Origin: Candidatus Gastranaerophilales bacterium
GTDB lineage: Bacteria; Cyanobacteriota; Vampirovibrionia; Gastranaerophilales; Gastranaerophilaceae
Assembly: GCA_910587375.1 (NCBI GenBank)
Contig: CAJULR010000035.1
Coordinates: forward strand, 74,064 to 138,063
Length of the DNA: 64,000 bases
Reading direction: 5' to 3'
Part shown: positions 10,092-19,500 of the stretch, piece by piece
Layout of the letters: the number at the start of each line of letters is the position of its first letter
Position numbering within the stretch: the stretch's first letter is position 1
Position numbers and translations under genes: made by a program
The notes under the pieces: model-generated
The model's database searches: none
Told to the model about the DNA's origin: nothing
Seen by the model: the letters and a program-made list of their open reading frames with translations, nothing else

Positions 10092-10121
10092 TTGAATATT
10101 TTTTTTAAAGTACAATATAAA
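10092..10121 (+). promoter_or_regulatory. Possible pyr operon promoter
   Basis: TTGAAT at 10092-10097 and TATAAA at 10116-10121 are 18 bp apart, with an overlapping TACAAT at 10111-10116. If TACAAT is used, the transcript starts almost on the leader ATG at 10124. If TATAAA is used, it starts just inside it. This matters for the attenuation model. Confidence 0.45.
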
Positions 10122-10123
10122 CT

Positions 10124-10168
10124 ATGAAAAGGAAATTTTTACAAAAATTTTTCAAATATAATCATTAG
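10124..10168 (+). CDS. Possible 14-codon leader peptide of the pyr operon
   Basis: A tiny ORF, MKRKFLQKFFKYNH, ends two bases before a strong terminator and 77 bases ahead of pyrK. The message is rich in U runs (two UUUUU blocks). This resembles the pyrBI/pyrE leaders of enterobacteria, where UTP level controls polymerase pausing and thus whether a trailing ribosome blocks the terminator. There is no visible ribosome binding site. It would have to be leaderless or driven from further upstream, so translation is uncertain. Confidence 0.35.
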   Translation: MKRKFLQKFFKYNH

Positions 10169-10170
10169 AA

Positions 10171-10197
10171 GAAAGGCGTTTTTGCCTTTCTTTTTTT
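10171..10197 (+). terminator. Terminator/attenuator ahead of pyrK
   Basis: GAAAGGC (10171-10177) pairs perfectly with GCCTTTC (10184-10190) and is followed by seven T. It lies between the likely promoter and pyrK with no clear second promoter after it. It therefore probably acts as a regulated attenuator, although it could simply end an upstream short transcript. Confidence 0.75.
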
Positions 10198-10245
10198 ATG
10201 TAAAGGCCCACAGCGCAAGGCTTTTAGCAAAAACAGAGAAAAAAG

Positions 10246-11079
10246 ATGAAGAAAAATTTAAAAGGAAAAGTTTTAAATATTGAAACAACAGCAAAAGACA
10301 CTGTTAAATTGCAGTTTTCAACTCCCCTAAAAGAAATCTGCCCGGGGCAGTTTGTGTCAATTTTAATCCCAAATAAAACTCTCCGCCGCCCCTTTAGTGT
10401 AACGGATTTTGCGGTGCATGACGGCACGGCGCACAGCTGTCATTCTGAACTTGTTTCAGAATCTCAAAAAGGCCAAAATCTCGACAAAAACACTAATTAT
10501 AACGGCGTAATTACTGTCCTTTTCAAACTCAAAGGCGACGGCACAAATTATCTAAAATCCCTAAAAACCGGTGATACTATTGATTATTTAGCCCCTCTTG
10601 GAAACTGTTTCACCTTGCCCGAAAAAGGACATAAAGCGCCCCAAAAGGCTCTTCTTATCGGTGCAGGAATTGGAATTGCCCCAATGCTTTATCTTAAAAA
10701 GGTTTTAACCGAGCGCGGCATTCAAAACCTTCTAATTTCAGGCTTTAAGGATGAGTCAGAGGTCGTAAAAGGTTCTGACAGAACAGTTATAGGCGGAAGT
10801 GTTCTTGATAATATACAAGAAATTTTAGACGATTTTAAACCCAATATCATCTATTCATGCGGCCCTAAAGTAGTACTGGAGCTTGTTTGCAAGCTTGCTG
10901 AAAAAAACAGCCTGAAAGCTGAAATTGCAATGGAAAAAGTTATGGCATGCGGAATTGGGGTGTGCAGAGGGTGCGTAATTAAGGTTAAAGACGAATCCCA
11001 GGGCGAAGGGGCCGTAAAAAACGCCTCTGTTTGCGCTGATGGACCTGTTTTTTCAGGCGCGGAGGTAATATGGAAATAG
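10246..11079 (+). CDS. pyrK: Dihydroorotate dehydrogenase electron transfer subunit PyrK
   Basis: PyrK carries FAD and a [2Fe-2S] cluster and passes electrons from PyrD to NAD in class 1B dihydroorotate dehydrogenase. The FAD-binding RRPFSVTDF, the NAD-domain GAGIGIAPMLYL near residue 140, and the cluster Cys set in MACGIGVCRGC and SVCADGP are visible. At residue 65 the segment CHSELVSES interrupts the family. It is encoded by a palindromic repeat (ATTCTGAA/TTCAGAAT at 10442-10462) inserted in frame. It falls between the FAD-domain beta strands, probably in a loop. The gene heads the pyr operon and overlaps pyrD by 10 bp. Confidence 0.94.
   Translation: MKKNLKGKVLNIETTAKDTVKLQFSTPLKEICPGQFVSILIPNKTLRRPFSVTDFAVHDGTAHSCHSELVSESQKGQNLDKNTNYNGVITVLFKLKGDGTNYLKSLKTGDTIDYLAPLGNCFTLPEKGHKAPQKALLIGAGIGIAPMLYLKKVLTERGIQNLLISGFKDESEVVKGSDRTVIGGSVLDNIQEILDDFKPNIIYSCGPKVVLELVCKLAEKNSLKAEIAMEKVMACGIGVCRGCVIKVKDESQGEGAVKNASVCADGPVFSGAEVIWK
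10438..10466. repeat. In-frame palindromic repeat in pyrK
   Basis: ATTCTGAA and TTCAGAAT flank a 5-nt loop within the coding sequence and are translated as CHSELVSES. Short dispersed palindromes with this translated form are known from many bacterial genomes. A related copy lies in the prepilin leader at 54.35 kb. Confidence 0.75.
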
Positions 11080-11999
11080 ATTTAAAATCAACTCTCGCTG
11101 TGGATTTTGGCAAATTTAAGCTTCAAAACCCCATTATGACGGCTTCCGGAACATTTGGCTATGTGGATGAATTTGACGCATTTTTAGACGTTCAAAACCT
11201 GGGGGCCATTGTCACAAAAGGAATTACGCTTGAAGAGCGGCCCGGAAACGAAGGAAAACGCATATTTGAATGCGAAGCAGGAATGATAAACCGCATAGGG
11301 CTTGAAAATGTCGGAATTCAAAGGTTTGTAAAAGAAAAACTTCCAAAACTAAGAGAAAAAGGGATAAATTTTGTTTTAAACATTGCAGGAAGCAGCATTG
11401 AAGACTATGTGGAGCTTGGAAAAATCTCAAAAGCCAATAATATCAAGGCAGTTGAAGTAAATGTTTCCTGTCCGAACGTAAAATCAGGCTGTTTAGAATT
11501 TGGTACAGATGAAAAATGCCTCTATGAGCTTATTTCGAGGATTAGAGAGGCCTATGACGGTTTTTTAATCGTGAAATTAACCCCGAATGTAACAGAAATT
11601 GAAAAGCTTGCACTTGCCGTTCAAAATGCAGGCGCAGACTGTATTAGCGCCATAAACACCTTAAAAGGGCTTGGGGTGGAGCTAAATTTCAACGGCACAA
11701 AAATCTCAAAAAGCTTTGTACAAGGGGGTTTAAGCGGAAAATGTGTGAAGCCCGTTGCGCTTTCTATGGTAAAAAGAATTAAAGAAGCTGTAAACCTGCC
11801 TATAATAGGGCTTGGCGGCATATCATGCCTTCAAGATGTGCTTGAATTCGTTGCCGTTGGCGCGGACGCGGTACAAATTGGAACGGAAAACTTCACTACG
11901 CCTGACATTTCAGAAAGGCTTATTTTGGAATTAGCCGAATTTATTGAAAAACAGGGCTTCAAAGATTTTAATAATTTAAAAGAGGAACTTCGAAAATGA
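11070..11999 (+). CDS. pyrD: Dihydroorotate dehydrogenase catalytic subunit (class 1B)
   Basis: PyrD oxidises dihydroorotate to orotate with FMN and works with PyrK. At 309 residues it has the class 1 features: LQNPIMTASGTFGYVDEF at the start, NVSCPNVK with the catalytic Cys, VKLTPNVTEI, and the FMN phosphate site IGLGGISCLQDVLEF. NAD is the likely acceptor through PyrK. It overlaps pyrK at the start and pyrE (ATG at 11996) by 4 bp at the end. Confidence 0.96.
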   Translation: MEIDLKSTLAVDFGKFKLQNPIMTASGTFGYVDEFDAFLDVQNLGAIVTKGITLEERPGNEGKRIFECEAGMINRIGLENVGIQRFVKEKLPKLREKGINFVLNIAGSSIEDYVELGKISKANNIKAVEVNVSCPNVKSGCLEFGTDEKCLYELISRIREAYDGFLIVKLTPNVTEIEKLALAVQNAGADCISAINTLKGLGVELNFNGTKISKSFVQGGLSGKCVKPVALSMVKRIKEAVNLPIIGLGGISCLQDVLEFVAVGADAVQIGTENFTTPDISERLILELAEFIEKQGFKDFNNLKEELRK

Positions 12000-12574
12000 C
12001 AGAAAATATCGATGTAAAAAATTTGTTAATAGAGGCAGATGGCTTGCTGCACGGGCATTTTTGCTTAACTTCCGGCCTGCACTCAGACACCTATTTTCAA
12101 TGCGCAAAATTGTACCAATACCCTGATTTAGTTGAAAAAATCGGTACTGCACTCGCCAAAAAGCTTTCAGGCCTTGAATTTGACACAATTATTGCCCCTG
12201 CAATCGGCGCTGTAATTTTTGGATACGAAGTTGCAAAACAGGCAAAAAAACGCAATCTTTTTGTTGAAAGAAAAGACGGCACAATGCAATTAAGACGCGG
12301 TTATACACTAAAAAAAGGTGAAAGGGTTGTAATTATAGAAGACGTTATAACCACCGCCAGGACTATATTTGAAACCATCGACGCCATCAAAGAATTTGAG
12401 CCTGAAATTGTCGGGGTAGGCTGTATTGTAGACAGGACGCAGGGAAAGCTGGATGACAAATTAAAAATTAACTCGCTTTTAAAAATTGACCCTGTTGTGT
12501 ATGAACCCGCAAATTGCCCTCTGTGCAAGGAAAATATCCCTGTAGTAAAACCGGGAAGCAGAGTGGGAGCTTAG
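11996..12574 (+). CDS. pyrE: Orotate phosphoribosyltransferase PyrE
   Basis: PyrE joins orotate and PRPP to give OMP. The 192-residue protein has the PRPP-binding signature VVIIEDVITTARTI near residue 110, the catalytic Lys loop FVERKDGTMQLRRG and the orotate-side TSGLHSDTYFQC. Its start overlaps the pyrD stop (ATGA). It is followed by pyrB after 13 bp. Confidence 0.95.
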   Translation: MTENIDVKNLLIEADGLLHGHFCLTSGLHSDTYFQCAKLYQYPDLVEKIGTALAKKLSGLEFDTIIAPAIGAVIFGYEVAKQAKKRNLFVERKDGTMQLRRGYTLKKGERVVIIEDVITTARTIFETIDAIKEFEPEIVGVGCIVDRTQGKLDDKLKINSLLKIDPVVYEPANCPLCKENIPVVKPGSRVGA

Positions 12575-12587
12575 ATAAGGAGTTAAA

Positions 12588-13535
12588 ATGGCCGCAAACA
12601 CTAAATTAGAGCACTTAATAGACATTAAAAGCCTCTCCACAGAGGAGATTTTGGCCATTGCGGACCGTGCGCTGGAACTTAAAAATGGCGCAAAACCCTT
12701 GTCACTAAAGGGAAAACACGCGGCTATGATTTTCTTTGAAAATTCTACCCGCACTTATTTTTCTTTTGAAATGGCTCTAAACAAGCTTGGCGCAAGCGTT
12801 TACAACTTTGAAACCTCTAAATCTTCTCTCTCCAAAGGGGAAGATTTTTTTGATACCGTGAATAACCTCTCTGCTATTGGATTTGACGCCTGTATAATCC
12901 GCACAAGCAAGGAGGGGCTTATAAAAAGGACCTTGGGGGAAAGAACAAAAGAAAAGGGAAAAGAACGCGAATTTTTCAAAAAAATCGCCCTAATTAACGC
13001 CGGGGAGGGCACTTCCGCCCATCCTACCCAGGCGCTTTTGGATTTTGTAACTATAAAAGAAAAATTTAAAAATTTAGATGGCTTAAACCTTGTAATAGTA
13101 GGGGATATAAGGCATTCAAGGGTTGCAAAATCAAATATAGAGCTCTTAAACAGATTTAATATATCCGTAAAATGCGTGGCACCGGGGTATTTCAAGGATG
13201 AAAATATTAAAAATGTTGAGTGGTGCGAAAATTTAAATGAAGCTCTTGAAAACGCAGATATAGTAATGGCTTTAAGAATTCAAAAAGAGAGAATTCAAGG
13301 TATAATTGAATTTGAGGACTATATTAAAAATTACCAAATAACGGAAGAAAACCTGCCAAAAAATGCTATATTAATGCACCCGGGACCCGTAAACCGGGAT
13401 ATAGAGGTAACTTCAGGACTTTTAGACTCTAAAAAAGGTGAAATCATCCTTGAACAGGCTCATAACGGCGTGTTTACAAGAATGGCAATCTTGGAAATGA
13501 TTTTGAAAAATGAAAAAGGGGTCAATAATGTGTAA
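12588..13535 (+). CDS. pyrB: Aspartate carbamoyltransferase catalytic chain
   Basis: PyrB forms carbamoyl-aspartate from carbamoyl phosphate and aspartate. Key blocks are FFENSTRTYFSFE (carbamoyl phosphate binding), the Ser-Lys loop SKSSLSKGEDF, HPTQALLDFVTI and MHPGPVNRDIEV. The 315 residues fit a stand-alone catalytic chain. There is no pyrI nearby. An AAGGAG site precedes the ATG. The 3' end overlaps the preferred pyrC start by 8 bp. A slightly longer basic segment at about residues 110-125 (RTKEKGKEREF) looks like a lineage-specific loop. Confidence 0.95.
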   Translation: MAANTKLEHLIDIKSLSTEEILAIADRALELKNGAKPLSLKGKHAAMIFFENSTRTYFSFEMALNKLGASVYNFETSKSSLSKGEDFFDTVNNLSAIGFDACIIRTSKEGLIKRTLGERTKEKGKEREFFKKIALINAGEGTSAHPTQALLDFVTIKEKFKNLDGLNLVIVGDIRHSRVAKSNIELLNRFNISVKCVAPGYFKDENIKNVEWCENLNEALENADIVMALRIQKERIQGIIEFEDYIKNYQITEENLPKNAILMHPGPVNRDIEVTSGLLDSKKGEIILEQAHNGVFTRMAILEMILKNEKGVNNV

Positions 13536-14526
13536 AATTGTGAAATTGCCCGCTTTTATTGATATGCACGTACACCTTAGGGAGCCTGGGTTTACAGAAA
13601 AAGAAACGCTTCAAACAGGGATGGCTTCTGCGACTGCGGGCGGCTTCGGTACAATTTGCGCTATGCCAAACACAAAGCCTGTGGCCGATAACCCTGAAAC
13701 CATAAGGTTTATAAGGAAAATTACGAGCAAAAACCTTGCAATTGACGTATTTCCGATTGGCGCTGTGACCAAAAACCTTGTAACTACTGAACTCAACGAC
13801 TTTCATATTCTGAAAAAAGCTGGTGCAATTGCTTTTTCAAACGATGGAATGCCGATTTTAGATAAAAACGTGTTTAAAGAGGCTCTAAAAACAGGTGAAT
13901 TAATACTTTCACACCTTGAAGACGAGAAAAATGAAGTTATATGGCAGCTTAACGTGTTTGAAGAGGTTAAAAAAGAGTCAGAACAAGGACTTTGCAAAAG
14001 TCCAAGGCTGCATTTCTGCCATATATCGACTTTACACGCTCTGGATAGCATTAAAAAGGCCAAACAGCGCGGCTTAAAGGTTACTTGCGAAACTGCCCCG
14101 CACTATTTTACATTTACCAAAAATGACGTAACATCAAACGGGGTCTATAAAATGAACCCTCCACTGGGCACAAACGATGATAAAGAGGCAGTTTTGGCCG
14201 CTCTAAAAGACGGCACAATTGATGTAATCGCAACAGACCACGCGCCGCACACTGTGGAAGAAAAATTAAGGCCTTATGAAAAATCTCCAAACGGAATTGT
14301 AGGGCTTGAAACCGCCTTCCCGCTTGCACTTTCGGTGCTTTCTTTGGACGAAGTTGTAGAAAAAATGTGCTATAATCCCGCAAAAATTTTAGGGATTGAA
14401 AACAAGCGCGAAATTGAGGTAGATTTAGAGGAAGAATGGATTGTAAAATCGGCGGAATTTAAGTCTAAATGCAAGATTTCGCCATATGAAGGAATGAAGT
14501 TAAAAGGGAAAGTAATATGCAAATGA
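13528..14526 (+). CDS. pyrC: Dihydroorotase PyrC, short N-terminus
   Basis: Dihydroorotase closes carbamoyl-aspartate to dihydroorotate. The metal-binding HVHLREPG, AMPNTKPV, SNDGMPI, HFCHIST, CETAPHYFTF and ATDHAPHT of class I enzymes are all present. ATG 13528 has AAAGGGG 9 nt upstream and is preferred over 13510. With this start the protein is 332 residues, against about 420-430 for the class. The beta-sandwich strand that normally precedes FIDMHVH is almost absent, as is part of the C-terminal strand pair. The barrel and active site look complete, so it is probably active. Confidence 0.93.
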   Translation: MCKIVKLPAFIDMHVHLREPGFTEKETLQTGMASATAGGFGTICAMPNTKPVADNPETIRFIRKITSKNLAIDVFPIGAVTKNLVTTELNDFHILKKAGAIAFSNDGMPILDKNVFKEALKTGELILSHLEDEKNEVIWQLNVFEEVKKESEQGLCKSPRLHFCHISTLHALDSIKKAKQRGLKVTCETAPHYFTFTKNDVTSNGVYKMNPPLGTNDDKEAVLAALKDGTIDVIATDHAPHTVEEKLRPYEKSPNGIVGLETAFPLALSVLSLDEVVEKMCYNPAKILGIENKREIEVDLEEEWIVKSAEFKSKCKISPYEGMKLKGKVICK

Positions 14527-15275
14527 ATGAAATTTTAAAAGAAAAAATAAAGGAGAAAATCGTTCTGGCACTTGACGTTAAGGAATTTGATGAGGCTAAA
14601 ACCCTTGTGGATGAGCTATCTCCGTATGTTGGAACTTTTAAAGTGGGGCTCCAGCTTTATACAAAATATGGAAATGAAGTCGTAGACTATATTTCAGGCA
14701 AAAATGCAAACTTTTTCCTTGATGTAAAGCTTCATGACATTCCAAACACCGTGGAAAAAGCCAGTGAAAACGTGGTTTTAAGGGGTGCAAACTTCTTCAA
14801 TGTCCACGCCACAGGGGGTTTGAAGATGATGGAGGCAGCAGCAAGAGGGGCTAAAAAGGCGGCGGAAAAACTCGGCAAAAAACCGCCTATAATCCTTGCT
14901 GTGACTATGCTTACAAGCATTTCAGAAGAGGTTATGAAGGATGAATTTGAAATTGAAGCCGATGTTTCAGAATTTGCAATTCGCCTTGCAAAACTGGCTA
15001 AAAAGGCCGGTTTGACAGGGGTTGTAGCTTCATCACTTGAAGCGAGAAAGATAAAAGAAGCTTGTGGAGCGGATTTTAAGGTATTATGTCCCGGAATTCG
15101 CCCGGAATGGAGCGCAAAGGACGATCAAAAAAGGATTGCCACCCCAAAATTTGCAATTGGAGAAGGGGCGGATTATCTTGTAATCGGAAGGGCTGTAACC
15201 AAGGCCGAGAGCCGAATTGGGGCTATGGAAAAAATTTATGAAGAAATTGGAGAATTAGAATGCTTGCAACGTTAA
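14517..15275 (+). CDS. pyrF: Orotidine 5'-phosphate decarboxylase, operon copy
   Basis: This is the second OMP decarboxylase of the window and the one inside the pyr operon. The catalytic block is FLDVKLHDIPNTV, and GVVASSLEAR and CPGIRPEWS follow. It has 252 residues, similar throughout to the 7.3 kb copy. The start overlaps pyrC by 10 bp and the end overlaps carA by 16 bp, so it is certainly cotranscribed. As part of the complete operon it is the more likely housekeeping copy. Confidence 0.95.
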   Translation: MQMNEILKEKIKEKIVLALDVKEFDEAKTLVDELSPYVGTFKVGLQLYTKYGNEVVDYISGKNANFFLDVKLHDIPNTVEKASENVVLRGANFFNVHATGGLKMMEAAARGAKKAAEKLGKKPPIILAVTMLTSISEEVMKDEFEIEADVSEFAIRLAKLAKKAGLTGVVASSLEARKIKEACGADFKVLCPGIRPEWSAKDDQKRIATPKFAIGEGADYLVIGRAVTKAESRIGAMEKIYEEIGELECLQR

Positions 15276-16378
15276 TATTGGAAGACGGCACCGTATTAAG
15301 GGGCAAATCCTTTGGGGCACAAGGAACTTCCGTTGGTGAAATTGTCTTTAACACCTCTATGGTAGGCTATCAGGAGATTTTGACCGACCCGTCATACGCA
15401 AACCAAATAATAGTAATGACTTATCCTGAAATTGGCAACTATGGCCTGAATGATGACGATTTTGAATCTGAAAAACCAAGGTGCAAGGGCTTTATAGTGA
15501 AAAACTCCTGCGTGAATGATTCGCACTATAAGAGCAGACAAAACATTTCAACATACCTAAAAAGCCACGGTATAATAGGAATTGAGGGACTTGACACCCG
15601 CCTTTTAACCAAAAAAATCAGGGAATTTGGAACAATGAACTGCCTTATAACCACGGAAAATGTGGATAACAACAACCTTTCAGAGAAAATGGAGCAGTTA
15701 AATGCCTATGAAGCCAATAAAGACGTGGTTTTAGAAGTTTCACCCGAAAACTCTTTTGTTTTAAATGAAAACGGCGATGTAAACCTTGCAATGATAGACT
15801 ATGGCTGCAAAACAGGGATAACAGACAGCCTTTGCGCAAGGGGCTGTAAAATTACAGTTTTCCCGGCAAACGTAGACAGTGAAACGATTTTAAGGGGAAA
15901 CTTTGATTCGGTATTTTTATCAAACGGCCCCGGAAACCCTGCAGACTGCAAAATTGAGGTGCAGACCCTTGAAAATTTAATCGGCAAAATCCCGCTTTTT
16001 GGCATTTGCCTTGGATATCAGCTTTTATCAATCGTGCTCGGTGCAAAGACATATAAGCTGAAATATGGGCACAGAGGGGCAAACCACCCCGTTGTGAATT
16101 TGCTTGATAAAAAGGTTATGATGACATCCCAAAACCACGGATATGCAGTGGATATGGACAGTTTGACCAAAATTATGGAGCCCACATATAAAAATTTGAA
16201 CGATGACACGCTTGAAGGTTTTAGGTCTGAAAGCTTGAAAATAGAGGCTGTTCAGTTCCACCCCGAGGCAAACCCGGGCCCGACAGACGCTGCGGTGATT
16301 TTTGATGATTGGGTTCAAAAAATGCGGGAATATAAAAAAGCGCCTGTTAGAAAAGCAGAAGAGATGGCAAGCCTGTAA
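15260..16378 (+). CDS. carA: Carbamoyl phosphate synthase small (glutaminase) subunit
   Basis: CarA hydrolyses glutamine and channels ammonia to CarB. N-terminal signatures are LEDGTVLRGKSFG and VFNTSMVGYQEILTDPSY. The class I glutaminase triad is visible as the Cys in FGICLGYQLL and the His-Glu in VQFHPEANPGPTDA near residue 335. The 372 residues are typical. The gene overlaps pyrF and is separated from carB by 131 bp, the largest gap in the operon. I see no terminator in that gap. Confidence 0.96.
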   Translation: MLATLILEDGTVLRGKSFGAQGTSVGEIVFNTSMVGYQEILTDPSYANQIIVMTYPEIGNYGLNDDDFESEKPRCKGFIVKNSCVNDSHYKSRQNISTYLKSHGIIGIEGLDTRLLTKKIREFGTMNCLITTENVDNNNLSEKMEQLNAYEANKDVVLEVSPENSFVLNENGDVNLAMIDYGCKTGITDSLCARGCKITVFPANVDSETILRGNFDSVFLSNGPGNPADCKIEVQTLENLIGKIPLFGICLGYQLLSIVLGAKTYKLKYGHRGANHPVVNLLDKKVMMTSQNHGYAVDMDSLTKIMEPTYKNLNDDTLEGFRSESLKIEAVQFHPEANPGPTDAAVIFDDWVQKMREYKKAPVRKAEEMASL

Positions 16379-16509
16379 AAGCAGACAGAGCTTTATTTTA
16401 CAAAATGTTACAAAATGTAAAGACACAAAAAATTAGCACCAAGGCCAAAATAAGAACAAAAACACAAAACAGGCCAAAATAAAGAAATAACTTGAAAAAG
16501 GGAAGATAA

Positions 16510-19500
16510 ATGGGAAAAGATTTAAGCATAAAGAAGGTTTTAGTAATAGGCTCCGGGCCGATTGTAATTGGCCAGGCGGCGGAATTTGACTATGCGGGGG
16601 TGCAGGCGTGCCGCGCGCTAAAGGAGGAAAACATTGAGGTTGTGCTTGTAAACTCTAACCCCGCAACGATTATGACCGATGAAGACATCGCAGATAAAGT
16701 CTATTTGGAGCCTTTGACCTTAGAAAGTTTGACTGAAATTATTAAAAAAGAGCGTCCAAACGGCGTAATTGCTTCTCTTGGCGGGCAAACAGGCCTGAAT
16801 TTAGCCTGTGAACTGGATAAAGCCGGGGTTTTAGCAGAATACGGCGTGCGCCTTTTAGGGACAAACATTGAGTCTATTAAAAAGGCGGAAGACCGGGAAA
16901 TGTTTAAAAACCTGATGAATGAAATAGAAGAGCCAATCCCCGACAGCGAGATTGTTTCAAGCTATGAAGACGCCAAAAAATTCGCAGAAAAAATCGGATT
17001 TCCTATAATCATCCGTCCCGCCTTCACTTTGGGAGGCTCAGGGGGCGGCATTGCAAAGAATGAAGCAGAATATGAAGAAATTGTACATTCAGGACTCCAG
17101 CAATCCCCAATTAACCAGGTGCTTGTGGAAAAGAGCATTGCAGGCTTCAAAGAGGTGGAATATGAGGTAATGCGAGATTCTAACGACACCTGTATTATCA
17201 TTTGCAATATGGAAAACATCGACCCGATTGGAATTCACACGGGCGACAGCTTTGTTGTGGCGCCTTCTCAGACCCTTACAAACAACGAATATCAGATGTT
17301 AAGAACCTCTGCGATAAAAATTATTCGCGCGCTTAAAATCGAAGGGGGCTGTAACGTACAGTATGCCTTGGATACAAAGACAAATCAATATTACGTAATT
17401 GAGGTAAACCCGCGTGTGAGCCGCTCTTCAGCCCTTGCTTCAAAGGCAACAGGCTATCCTATCGCAAAAGTGACGACAAAAATCGCTGTGGGGTATGAAT
17501 TATCTGAAATTAAGAACGCTATAACAGGCAAAACCGTTGCAGCATTTGAGCCTGCGCTTGATTATGTGGTGGTAAAAATCCCAAAATGGCCTTTTGATAA
17601 ATTTGCAACGGGCGACAGAATGCTTGGAACCAAAATGAAGGCCACAGGCGAAGTTATGGCAATTGGGCGTACTTTTAAAAACAGTTTTAAAAAGGCCGTA
17701 GCCTCGCTTGAAGACAAGCATACGGGGGTTTTACATTATAAATTTGAAAATTTATCAAACGAAGAATTGTTGGAAGAGCTCCATATTCAAGACGACAGAA
17801 GGATTTTCAGGGTTTCTGAAGCCCTAAAAAGGAATTTTGACGTTCAAAAAATCCGCGAAATTACAAAAATTGACCCCTGGTTCATAAACCAGATTAAAGA
17901 CATTGTGGAACTTGAAACTGCGCTTGAAAATACGCACCTTGATGAAGAATTATACAAGAAGGCAAAGGATTTTGGGTATTTGGATTCTGAAATTGCAGCA
18001 ATATCAAAGGTTTCAGAGGATGAATTAAAAAAATATGATTACCCTGCCGTATTTAGAATAGTAGACACCTGTGCGGGCGAATTTCACGCCTCAACCCCCT
18101 ATTTTTACTCAACTTACGGGGAAAGTTGCGAACTTGAAGAATTTAAAAAGGAACACAGCAGCGAAAACCAAGATGGAGAAACCAAAAAAGAAGGGGCTGC
18201 GCAAGGCAAGGGTGAAATTAAAGGAAATATCCTGGTTTTAGGCTCCGGCCCGATTAGAATCGGCCAGGGAATTGAGTTTGACTACTGTTCCGTGCATGCT
18301 TCAAAGGCAATTTTAGAAAACGGATATGAATCCGTTATGGTAAATTCAAACCCTGAAACGCTTTCCACCGATTTTGACATAGCAAGCAGGCTTTATTTTG
18401 AACCGATGAACGCTGAAAACGTGATGAACATTATAAAAAAAGAGAAGCCATACGGTGTGATGGTTCAGTTTGGCGGGCAAACGGCGATTAATTTGGCGCC
18501 AAAGCTTGCAAAAGAAGGGGTTAAAATCCTTGGCACATCGCTTGAAAGCATTGACGCGGTTGAAGACAGAAAAGTTTTTGAAAAATTGTTGTCAGAGCTT
18601 AAAATTCCACAGCCAAAGGGCAGAGGGGTGAGAAGCGCGGCTGAAGCTTTAAGCACAACAAAAGAGCTTGGATATCCTGTTTTGGTGCGCCCTTCTTATG
18701 TTATAGGCGGGCGCGGAATGCAGGTTGTGTATAATGATGAAGAATTGTTAACATATATTAACGAGGCGCTCAAATTTTCAGGCGAGCACCCCGTTTTAAT
18801 TGACCAATACATAGAGGGCCTTGAGGTTGAATTGGACGCCATTTCAGATGGCAAAGACGTTTTAATCCCCGGCATTTGCGAACATATAGAACGTGCCGGG
18901 GTGCATTCGGGCGACTCTATGAGCATTTACCCCTCAAGAAACATTACAAAAAAAAAAAAAAAAAAGCTTGTAGAATATGCTAAAAAAATCGCCAAAAGAG
19001 TTAATATTATTGGCTTAATGAACATTCAATTTATCATAAAAGATGATACGGTTTATGTAATTGAAGTGAACCCGAGGGCCTCCAGAACGGTGCCCATAAT
19101 GTCCAAGGTGACAGGCATTCCGATGACAAAGATTGCAATTAATGCAATTTTAGGAAAAACGATAAAAAGCCAAGGGTTTGGAGTTGGGCTTTATCGAACA
19201 ACAAAGCTTGTGTGCGTGAAAATGCCTGTGTTTAGCTTCCAAAAGCTGAATAGAATTGACCCCGCGCTTGCGCCTGAAATGAAATCCACAGGGGAAGTCT
19301 TAGGGGTTGATTATTCCTATAAAAAGGCTCTCTTAAAGGCATTTATCGCGGGCGGATATAAATTTGGCCAGCGCAAACAAAGAGTTTTAGTGTCATTGAA
19401 CGACCACTACAAAAAGCCTGCCTTAAAAATCGTGAAAAAGCTTTATTCACAAGGATTTTTCATTATGGCAACCTGGGGAACGCACAAATTCCTTGAAAAA

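Noticed and set aside
10170..10245. PyrR-binding antiterminator
   Set aside because: The conserved PyrR-loop sequence is not seen, and no pyrR gene is in the operon.
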